The position numbers and the translations under genes are program-made. The notes beneath the pieces were generated by a model that was not told where the DNA came from, did not search any database, and saw nothing but the letters and a program-made list of their open reading frames with translations. From Actinomycetota bacterium (GTDB taxonomy: Bacteria; Actinomycetota; Actinomycetes; Nanopelagicales; Nanopelagicaceae), in the NCBI GenBank assembly GCA_009700025.1, contig WLMW01000003.1, positions 1 through 54,750 of the forward strand: a stretch of 54,750 nt of DNA, given 5' to 3'. Within the stretch, counting starts at the first letter, position 1. Every line of letters begins with the position of its first letter. Of the stretch, positions 49,001 through 54,750 are shown one piece after another.

Positions 49001-50509
49001 ATAATCAAAAAGTAATCGTGATTTATTGGATAGTGCAGCGATAGGTGTATCTGTCCCCATTGAGCCAAGAGCTTCCATGCCATTACGTGCCATCGGAGTG
49101 ATGAGAATTCGAAGCTCTTCTTCGGTGTAACCGAATGCGCGTTGTCTTCGAACTACCGATGAATGAGGGTAGACGATGTGCTCACGAGCGGGCAGTTCGC
49201 TTAACTTAACCATTCCGCCATGTAGCCAATCACCATAAGGTGCTGCGGTTGCTAGAGATTCTTTAATCTCTTCATCTTCAATAATTCGACCAGCTTCAAT
49301 GTCTACCAAAAACATTTTTCCAGGTTGCAAACGTCCCTTGCGAACAATCTTTTCTGGCGCTATATCTAAAACGCCTACTTCGGATGCCAAAACCACTAAA
49401 CCATCATTTGTAACCCAGAACCGCGAAGGACGAAGTCCGTTGCGATCCAGAACTGCACCAACTTGATGGCCATCAGTGAAAGTTACACAGGCGGGTCCAT
49501 CCCACGGCTCCATTAGAGAGGCATGGAAAGCGTAGAAATTTCGACGCGATTGAGACATGGACGTGTGGTTTTCCCAAGCCTCTGGAATCATCATCAAGAC
49601 GGCGTGCGGCAATGAGCGTCCCCCTAGATAGAGCAGTTCCAGAACCTCATCAAATGAGGCCGAATCGCTGCCCGACATTTCCACGATAGGAAACAATCGC
49701 TTTAAATCTCCAGGAATCAGGTCGCTCTCAAGCAGTGATTCGCGCGCACGCATCCAATTGCGATTGCCTTTCACTGTATTGATTTCACCATTATGGGCGA
49801 TGTAGCGATACGGATGAGCAAGTGGCCATGAAGGAAAAGTATTTGTTGAAAAACGCGAGTGCACTAAAGCTAATGGAGATACGACGCGTTCATCACTGAG
49901 ATCTGGGAAAAACTCTTCTAGTTGACCAGTTGTGAGCATGCCTTTGTAAACAATTGTCTGCGAGGAAAGAGAAGGGAAATAAAGTGGCAATGTATGTTCT
50001 GCGCGCTTGCGAAGACAAAATGCCATGCGCTCTAGAATTATCCCACTTTCATTTTTAAGTCCAGCAATAAACAGCTGCTGAAAATCTGGCATAACTGAAA
50101 GCGCAGTGTTTCCAAGGTTTTTAGAATTGATTGGTAACTCGCGCCAACCTAAAACTTTTAGACCTTCCTCCTGGGCAATACGGTCGATCGCATCTCTAAC
50201 ATCACTGCCTTGTTCGATGAAGGCGATGCCAGTTGCATATGATCCTTCCGGCGGAAGTTGGAACTGAGTAACTTCCTCAAAAAATTGATGCGGAACTCGG
50301 ATTAATATTCCGGCACCATCTCCACTATCTGGTTCGGCACCAGATGCACCACGGTGTTCAAGATTTCTTAAGGCAGTAAGTGCCTTCTCAACAATTTCAT
50401 GTGTTGCAATTTTATTTAGAGTCGCAACCATGGCAACACCGCATGCATCATGTTCTTGGGCAGGGTTATAAAGCCCTTGTGCGGGTGGATAGTTGGATGA
50501 CAAAACCAT
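45998..50509 (-). CDS. gltB: Glutamate synthase large subunit
   Basis: This 1503-residue protein makes two glutamates from glutamine and 2-oxoglutarate. The propeptide (1-22) precedes the glutaminase nucleophile C23 in [10 protein letters not shown]; the N-terminal glutaminase domain runs to about 430, followed by the central and FMN-binding domains ([43 protein letters not shown]), the 3Fe-4S cluster cysteines in [13 protein letters not shown] and the C-terminal beta-helix with GxxGG repeats. GGAG lies ten bases before the ATG. With gltD it forms the GOGAT complex. Confidence 0.97.
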   Translation of the reverse strand: MVLSSNYPPAQGLYNPAQEHDACGVAMVATLNKIATHEIVEKALTALRNLEHRGASGAEPDSGDGAGILIRVPHQFFEEVTQFQLPPEGSYATGIAFIEQGSDVRDAIDRIAQEEGLKVLGWRELPINSKNLGNTALSVMPDFQQLFIAGLKNESGIILERMAFCLRKRAEHTLPLYFPSLSSQTIVYKGMLTTGQLEEFFPDLSDERVVSPLALVHSRFSTNTFPSWPLAHPYRYIAHNGEINTVKGNRNWMRARESLLESDLIPGDLKRLFPIVEMSGSDSASFDEVLELLYLGGRSLPHAVLMMIPEAWENHTSMSQSRRNFYAFHASLMEPWDGPACVTFTDGHQVGAVLDRNGLRPSRFWVTNDGLVVLASEVGVLDIAPEKIVRKGRLQPGKMFLVDIEAGRIIEDEEIKESLATAAPYGDWLHGGMVKLSELPAREHIVYPHSSVVRRQRAFGYTEEELRILITPMARNGMEALGSMGTDTPIAALSNKSRLLFDYFSQLFAQVTNPPLDAIREELVTSLGTAMGPEHNLLDPGPSSCRQISLAFPVIDNDELAKIIHINADGDHPGLGAHVIRGLFYVADGGDSLRNRLNEIKDEVSQAIADGARIIVLSDRDGDTEEAPIPSLLLTSAVHHHLIREKTRTKVGLVVEAGDVREVHHVALLVGYGAAAVNPYLAMESAEDLVLQGVITGLTPEKAVRNLIKSLGKGVLKVMSKMGISTIASYTGAQVFEAIGLSTEVVDEFFVGTTSRLGGVSLDVIAQETISRHHIAYPPGGEVPGTKRLPIGGEYQWRREGEPHLFDPETVFALQHSTRNKRYDIFKRYTNRVNDQSARLMTLRGLFEFTDRTPISIDEVEPATAIMKRFSTGAMSYGSVSQEVHETLAIAMNRLGAKSNTGEGGEDPSRFILMDNGDSKRSSIKQVASGRFGVTSEYLVNADDIQIKIAQGAKPGEGGQLPGNKVYPWIAKVRYSTPGVGLISPPPHHDIYSIEDLAQLIHDLKNANKNARIHVKLVAEVGVGTVAAGVSKAHADVVLISGHDGGTGASPLTSLKHAGAPWELGLAETQQTLLLNNLRDRIVVQTDGQLKTGRDVVIAALLGAEEFGFATAPLVVSGCVMMRVCHLDTCPVGVATQNPELRARFTGKPEFVETFFEYIAEEVRELLASLGFKSLQEAIGHVEYLETRKAIEHWKASGLDLSPLLVRPETSSSLYNTVTQDHGLDAALDNELIRLSEPALTSKELVRIDLPVRNVNRTVGTMLGAQITRLHGGAGLPDGTIDVTLRGSAGQSLGAFIPSGLTLRLFGDSNDYVGKGISGGRVIVRPDSASTFNSHENVIAGNVIGYGATSGEIMIRGVVGERFCVRNSGATAVVEGIGDHGCEYMTGGTVVVLGQTGRNFAAGMSGGRAFLLDLNPAHVNMDMVDVLAVPEDEREKLHSIITNFAFNTESVIAQSLLIDWQTSVNRISLVMPRDYARVLEAMARATREGLPVDALVMEVAANG

Positions 50510-50580
50510 AATCTTTGAGCTCCGATTGTCTGTGCATTTTACGGGACAACCTTGGCCCTGTTTTTCTGATTACGACGGTA

Positions 50581-50611
50581 TAAAGAATAGCAAGAAATAC
50601 CCTGATTGCTA
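50581..50611 (-). terminator. Possible weak terminator after the VIT1-like gene
   Basis: On the minus strand TAGCAA / TTGCTA (50611-50606 and 50593-50588) can pair across a 12-base loop and is followed by TTCTTTA. It starts five bases after the VIT1-like stop and would separate the trp-lgt unit from gltB. The stem is short and A/T-rich. Confidence 0.35.
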
Positions 50612-50615
50612 GTGC

Positions 50616-51323
50616 TTAAATTCCGGCGACCCGTGCAATCTGCCCAATACCAGCGGTAATGAGCATTCCAAAACACCCGCCGATGATCACTCGTAAAGTG
50701 GTTCCAAGCACTTTGGCACCGGCAGTACGGGCACTGACAATCCCAGTCAGAACTAACCCGCTGACAGTGAATCCGATAATGCTCCAAGTTTTTGCGCCGA
50801 GCGTCGGTGCGAACGCTCCTACAAATGGAATCAATCCCCCCGCTGTAAAAGAGATTGCCGATGCAATTGCCGCCTGTACTGGCCGGGCTTTCGTATGGGG
50901 GTGCTGTCCGAGCTCATCTCGTAAATGTGCAGCAAGGGGGTCCTTAGCATGCATAGCATTGGCAACTTCAAGTGCAAGTTCGGGAGTTAGACCGCGATTA
51001 ATATAAATATGTTGAAGTTCTAAGAGTTCACCTTCTGGGTCTGCTGTTAAATGTTCGATTTCAAGAATGCGATCAGATTCTTCTACATCATTTTGTGAAC
51101 GCACCGAAACGTATTCACCTACAGCCATAGACATAGCGCCAGCAGTTATTCCAGCCAAACCGGCAGTAACTAAGAAATCATTTTTTCCGGCAGCAACAAC
51201 GCCAATCATCAAAGATGCAGTTGAGACAAGTCCATCATTTGCACCAAGAACTGCCGCCCGGAGCCACCCGGCGCGATGGGTTCGGTGGTGGAGATTTCTC
51301 AAATAAACGTCTTCCAGTGCCAT
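50616..51323 (-). CDS. VIT1/CCC1 family iron or manganese transporter
   Basis: This 235-residue membrane protein has about five helices. The N-terminal GWLRAAVLGANDGLVSTASLMIGV and GAMSMAVGEYVSVRSQND are the family signatures; the acidic cytoplasmic loop (about 80-150) carries E and H residues likely to bind metal. Relatives move Fe2+ or Mn2+ out of the cytosol (vacuolar import in plants and yeast; probably efflux in bacteria). It starts ten bases after lgt and is the last gene of the trpBA-lgt unit. Confidence 0.9.
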   Translation of the reverse strand: MALEDVYLRNLHHRTHRAGWLRAAVLGANDGLVSTASLMIGVVAAGKNDFLVTAGLAGITAGAMSMAVGEYVSVRSQNDVEESDRILEIEHLTADPEGELLELQHIYINRGLTPELALEVANAMHAKDPLAAHLRDELGQHPHTKARPVQAAIASAISFTAGGLIPFVGAFAPTLGAKTWSIIGFTVSGLVLTGIVSARTAGAKVLGTTLRVIIGGCFGMLITAGIGQIARVAGI

Positions 51324-51333
51324 ACGTCAGAGC

Positions 51334-52152
51334 CTACCTGAGATTTTCGCCGCGAACTTTATTCTGACGCAAGAAACTGATTATTGCGCCAATTCCGACG
51401 ACTATGCCTACCAATACATTTATGCGTAGTCCAAAAATGTGATGGGCCTCATCTATTCGAATCGATTCAATTGCAACGCGACCCAAGCAGTATCCGGCAA
51501 TGTAGATGGTGAAAACTTGTCCGGCGTGAAGTCTTTTTCCAATTCTCATCAGGACAATAGCTAGAGCCGTTGACCAGATTGCTTCATACAAAAAAGTAGG
51601 GTGAAAAGTTTCAAACTGGGTATAACCAACTGGGCGCTGACTCATTGGAATCGAAAGCGCCCATGGCGCAGTCAAAGGTCCACCAAAGAGTTCGATATTG
51701 AACCAGTTTCCAAATCGGCCAATGGCTTGAGCTAAAAGAATTGCTGGAGCTAATGCATCCATAAAATATGAGAATGCTGGGAGTTCCATTCGTACGGTCA
51801 GAGAGCGATAGCGAAGCCAAGCAACCAATGTTCCGAGAGAAATAGCTCCCCAGATTCCCAACCCACCTTGCCAGATTTTGAAAGCGTCAAGCGGATGTCC
51901 TCCATCACCAAAATATGCATCGGGCGAAGTAATGACGTGATAGATCCGTCCACCGATTATCCCAAAAGGGACTGCTGCAATTGCGATTTCAGAAACAACT
52001 GATTTCGCGTGCGGGGCAACTACTCTAAATCGACGGTCTCCTAGCCAAATTGCAAGAGCGATTCCGAGCATGATGCACAGAGCATAGAAATGAATCGTGA
52101 GCGGTCCGATTTCAATCGCCGAAGTGGGTGGCGATGGAATCGAACGAAACAA
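51334..52152 (-). CDS. lgt: Prolipoprotein diacylglyceryl transferase
   Basis: This 272-residue membrane enzyme with about seven helices attaches diacylglycerol to the lipobox cysteine of lipoproteins. The Lgt signature is IGRFGNWFNIELFGGPLT, the conserved N-terminal HFYALCIMLGI histidine is at about 21, and GGRIYHVIT is present. It starts three bases after the DsbA-like gene. Position next to trpA is conserved in actinobacteria. Confidence 0.96.
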   Translation of the reverse strand: MFRSIPSPPTSAIEIGPLTIHFYALCIMLGIALAIWLGDRRFRVVAPHAKSVVSEIAIAAVPFGIIGGRIYHVITSPDAYFGDGGHPLDAFKIWQGGLGIWGAISLGTLVAWLRYRSLTVRMELPAFSYFMDALAPAILLAQAIGRFGNWFNIELFGGPLTAPWALSIPMSQRPVGYTQFETFHPTFLYEAIWSTALAIVLMRIGKRLHAGQVFTIYIAGYCLGRVAIESIRIDEAHHIFGLRINVLVGIVVGIGAIISFLRQNKVRGENLR

Positions 52153-52155
52153 TTT

Positions 52156-52869
52156 TTAGCCAGCCTCTACAGCAAGTCGGAATTCATTAACATCAAACGT
52201 ACCTGACTTGCGTACCCAGAGTTTGTCATTGATAAAGACTGTCGGTGTCCCTCTGACATTGTATTTTTGCATTGCATCTGTTTGCGCTTGAACTACCGCC
52301 AGTTTAGAACCTTTTGACACGCAGTCCGTAAAGCTCTTGGATTTGAGTCCTACGTAACTACCAATTTTTATCAAGTTTGGGCCATTAAAGAAACCAGAGT
52401 TTTCCAATGGAGGTTGCACAATGTATAACGCTTTATGAAAGTCTAAATAGCGTCCCTCATCAGCTGCACACATCGCAGCATTCGACGCACGGACGGAGTC
52501 ATCACCAAGGAATGAGAGCACGTGGAAAACAACTGTTGCTTTCTTTGTGCGAACTAAATCATCAATATAGGCTCCATTTGCCTCTTCAAACAAACGACAA
52601 ACAGGACACTGCGGATCTTCCCAAAGGTCAATCTTGATCGGAGCACCTGGATTGAGAACTAACCCTGACCCTTGGGCAACATCAACTGTGCCCTTTACTT
52701 CTGCCCCAAGTGTGTAGCCCTTGAGTGCAGTAAATGAAGCCTCTGCTTTGGTTTTAGAGCTCGTAACAGAAAAAACTACACCGGTAACAACGACGAGAGC
52801 AACCATGCCAATAACCAACCAGCGAGTGAAGTGATCTCCGCCTTGAGTAGCCTTTGCTTGCTTTGCCAT
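52156..52869 (-). CDS. DsbA-like thioredoxin-fold protein, membrane anchored
   Basis: This 237-residue protein has an N-terminal basic stretch and one membrane helix (about 17-34), then a DsbA/thioredoxin-4 domain outside the membrane. The active site is C88-P-V-C91 in WEDPQCPVCRLFEE, and the cis-proline loop is RGTPTVFIND near the C-terminus. It probably oxidises or isomerises disulfides in exported proteins. It abuts the MauE-like gene, which is probably its redox partner, and precedes lgt. Confidence 0.92.
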   Translation of the reverse strand: MAKQAKATQGGDHFTRWLVIGMVALVVVTGVVFSVTSSKTKAEASFTALKGYTLGAEVKGTVDVAQGSGLVLNPGAPIKIDLWEDPQCPVCRLFEEANGAYIDDLVRTKKATVVFHVLSFLGDDSVRASNAAMCAADEGRYLDFHKALYIVQPPLENSGFFNGPNLIKIGSYVGLKSKSFTDCVSKGSKLAVVQAQTDAMQKYNVRGTPTVFINDKLWVRKSGTFDVNEFRLAVEAG

Positions 52870-53367
52870 TTATCTCTCCTCGATGGGTGCAGCTTGTTTC
52901 TCAATTGAGAATAGTCCGTAGGGGAAAAAGTATAGATACAGCGCGATAAATGCCAAACCTAAATCTCGCATGATTTCTATGAAATAGGTCCTATGTACCG
53001 TTGCAGCCAACGCAGGATCAATTGCGCCGCCCCCACCGAAGCAACCACAGTCAATAAGAAGCCCCCGAGCCCAGACGCTGATAATGGAGGCTACGAACAG
53101 AAGCATTATTCCCCCAGCGACAATCGTGGCTAGGCGCAAAGAGACTCCAATAATAAGGAGCAGACCTATTGCAATTTCAAGCCACGGTAAGGCATAACCC
53201 GCGATATGGGCTAGTTGAGTTGGCAGAATTTTGTATGCGGCAACGGCATTAGCTGACTCTGCCGGCTTGAAAGCCTTCAATCCCCCAGCAACAAGTAGAA
53301 CCCCGCCAAGAATAAGACGCCCAATAAGCGTCAAAATGTTTTGATATCGGTTATTAAAATTTCTCAT
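52870..53367 (-). CDS. MauE/DoxX-family redox membrane protein
   Basis: This 165-residue protein has four predicted membrane helices (about 10-30, 53-72, 78-98, 128-147). The MauE signature D-C107-G-C109-F-GGGG follows helix 3. MauE-like proteins are thought to pass electrons to or from thioredoxin-like proteins outside the cytoplasm. The gene overlaps trpA by four bases and directly abuts the DsbA-like gene, supporting a pair. Confidence 0.9.
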   Translation of the reverse strand: MRNFNNRYQNILTLIGRLILGGVLLVAGGLKAFKPAESANAVAAYKILPTQLAHIAGYALPWLEIAIGLLLIIGVSLRLATIVAGGIMLLFVASIISVWARGLLIDCGCFGGGGAIDPALAATVHRTYFIEIMRDLGLAFIALYLYFFPYGLFSIEKQAAPIEER

Positions 53368-54167
53368 CGACCTTCTCGTACTCCCAATGCCAATTCTTTT
53401 GCGAGTAGGGATACTGCCTCTAGTCCACTTGCTTCATCTTCTGAATTAAGCAAGAGTTTTATGAAAGCAGACCCAACAATAACTCCATCAGAGTATCCAG
53501 CAACAGATTTTGCTTGTTCACGAGTGGACACACCTAAACCAACGCATACTGGTAACGATGTAACTGACCGCACACGATTTACCAAATCCTTTGCATCGAC
53601 TGAAACAGTAGTTCTGGCACCAGTAACTCCCATAACACTTGCGGCATAAACAAAACCGCCAGTCTTAGATGTGACTTGAGCAAGCCTTTCATCACTTGAA
53701 CTTGGGGCAACCACAAATATCGGATTAATTTTATGAGTAGATGAGGCCATTAACCATTGTGAAGACTCTTCAATAGTTAAATCAGGCGTGATTACGCCAG
53801 AGCCACCGTTTGTCGAGATTGCCTCTGCAAATTTACTGACCCCATATTTTTCTATCGGGTTCCAATAAGTCATTACAACCGAAGCAACACCAGTATCGCT
53901 TGCGACTTTTAGCGCTGCAAAAACATCGGCAGCCTCCGTGCCCCCTTTGAGTGAAATGTCTGCTGCTTCTTGAATTGTTGGTCCATCCATCACTGGATCG
54001 CTATAAGGAAAACCGATTTCGATAGCATCAACACCTGCGTTAGCTAAAGCTTGAATTACTTTCGCGCATCCACTTTTGGATGGAAAGCCCGCAGGAATAT
54101 ATGCAATAAGTGCCGCACGGTTCTCTGCTCGGACTTTGATAAAAAGTTCATCCAGACGTGAACTCAC
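53364..54167 (-). CDS. trpA: Tryptophan synthase alpha subunit
   Basis: This 267-residue TIM-barrel enzyme cleaves indole-3-glycerol phosphate to indole. The catalytic residues are E50 in [11 protein letters not shown] and D61 in VMDGPTIQ. The phosphate-binding part is [29 protein letters not shown]. Its start overlaps the trpB stop by four bases, and its end overlaps the MauE-like gene by four. Confidence 0.97.
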   Translation of the reverse strand: MSSRLDELFIKVRAENRAALIAYIPAGFPSKSGCAKVIQALANAGVDAIEIGFPYSDPVMDGPTIQEAADISLKGGTEAADVFAALKVASDTGVASVVMTYWNPIEKYGVSKFAEAISTNGGSGVITPDLTIEESSQWLMASSTHKINPIFVVAPSSSDERLAQVTSKTGGFVYAASVMGVTGARTTVSVDAKDLVNRVRSVTSLPVCVGLGVSTREQAKSVAGYSDGVIVGSAFIKLLLNSEDEASGLEAVSLLAKELALGVREGR

Positions 54168-54750
54168 AGCGGAATTCCAAAGTAATTTGCTGCAGTCTGT
54201 ACATCTTTATCACCACGGCCCGATAAATTAATCAGCAACGTTGCATCCGGGCCTATCTCTCTTCCAATAATCATTGCTCCTGCTAAAGCATGTGCAGTTT
54301 CGATTGCTGGAATAATTCCCTCTGTTCGACAAAGTAGTGAAAAAGCTTCCATCGCTTGATCATCGTTGATGGCACGATATTCGGCCCGACCAATGTCGTG
54401 AAGATAAGCATGCTCAGGACCGACTCCTGGATAATCCAGACCTGCTGAAATTGAATGTGACTCTACTGTTTGACCATTTTTATCTTGAAGTACATACGAA
54501 CGAGTGCCATGTAACACACCAGGTGAGCCACCTGTGATTGTTGCTGCATGGCGACCAGTCTCAACGCCATCTCCCCCAGCTTCAAAACCAATCAATCGCA
54601 CATCTGTATCTGGAATAAATGCATGGAAAATTCCAATTGCATTTGAACCACCACCGACACAAGCAAGAACTGCATCCGGTAACTTTCCAGTCAGCTCTGA
54701 TACTTGCTCACGAGCTTCTATGCCTATAATTTTATGAAAATCTCTAACCA
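54164..54750 (-). CDS. trpB: Tryptophan synthase beta subunit (C-terminal part, runs off window)
   Basis: About 194 C-terminal residues of this PLP enzyme, which joins indole and serine, are present. The open frame reaches the window edge; the GTG at 54599-54601 is internal, since [10 protein letters not shown] and the PLP phosphate loop [13 protein letters not shown] lie upstream in frame. Later motifs [16 protein letters not shown] and [12 protein letters not shown] are intact. The upstream half lies beyond base 54750. Confidence 0.96.
   Translation of the reverse strand, partial: VRDFHKIIGIEAREQVSELTGKLPDAVLACVGGGSNAIGIFHAFIPDTDVRLIGFEAGGDGVETGRHAATITGGSPGVLHGTRSYVLQDKNGQTVESHSISAGLDYPGVGPEHAYLHDIGRAEYRAINDDQAMEAFSLLCRTEGIIPAIETAHALAGAMIIGREIGPDATLLINLSGRGDKDVQTAANYFGIPL

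Noticed and set aside
50510-50615. Riboswitch or second promoter region before gltB
   Set aside because: Only a weak hairpin and the gltB ribosome binding site are visible; no known nitrogen-responsive RNA pattern was recognised.

Overview
The window looks like core chromosome from a streamlined, relatively low-GC actinobacterium, probably of the freshwater acI / Nanopelagicales type. The actinobacterial assignment rests on RbpA, WhiA, a SufR-led suf operon with SufU and a Rieske ferredoxin, an ANTAR response regulator beside pyk, and gene order. From memory, the order runs parallel to the Streptomyces series fabI-fabG / suf / ctaA / tkt-tal-pgi / secG-tpi-pgk-gap / whiA-yvcK-rapZ-uvrC / uvrA-uvrB / coaE-rpsA-polA / liv / pyk / gltDB / lgt-trpAB. 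The lineage within the phylum is an inference from mid-range base composition, very short spacers and constant stop/start overlaps. No insertion sequence, integrase, phage gene or CRISPR array was seen.

Layout, left to right. 1-1.8 kb: start of infC (partial), a possible attenuator, then fabI and fabG (minus). 1.8-2.8 kb: a DUF3099 membrane protein and a SURF1-like protein (plus). 2.8-4.7 kb: an ABC exporter (minus). 4.7-11.0 kb: sufR-sufB-sufD-Rieske-sufC-sufS-sufU-sufT (minus), the Fe-S assembly operon. 11.1-16.6 kb: ctaA-tkt-tal-pgi (plus), each joined to the next by a 4-base stop/start overlap. 16.6-20.3 kb: gap-pgk-tpiA-secG-rbpA (minus). 20.4-31.1 kb: coaE-uvrB-uvrA-uvrC-phosphotransferase-rapZ-yvcK-whiA (minus). 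31.7-33.3 kb: rpsA (minus) behind a strong terminator. 33.3-37.5 kb: an MFS transporter (plus), polA (minus) and a hotdog thioesterase (plus). 37.5-42.3 kb: livK-livH-livM-livG-livF (minus). 42.4-50.5 kb: gltB-gltD-pyk, a short CAA tRNA and an ANTAR regulator (minus). 50.6 kb to the end: trpB(partial)-trpA-MauE-like-DsbA-like-lgt-VIT1-like (minus).

Together the genes cover fatty acid elongation, Fe-S assembly, heme A and cytochrome oxidase maturation, lower glycolysis and the non-oxidative pentose phosphate pathway, complete UvrABC repair plus Pol I, branched-chain amino acid uptake, GOGAT nitrogen assimilation, the last step of tryptophan synthesis, and lipoprotein and extracytoplasmic thiol chemistry.

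No stretch longer than 300 bases lacks a gene. The largest spacers are 117-330 (infC leader), 20259-20401 (whiA/gap), 33142-33270 (rpsA/MFS divergent promoters), 42282-42404 (livK promoter region; nothing firm beyond the livK ribosome binding site), 41016-41129 (large hairpin) and 50510-50615 (VIT1/gltB). The least ordinary signals are a class I (short variable loop) tRNA with a leucine CAA anticodon, an infC start that appears to use GTC after a perfect Shine-Dalgarno, a two-state hairpin in the infC leader, and a phosphotransferase-like gene placed between uvrC and rapZ. I saw no obviously new multi-gene system.
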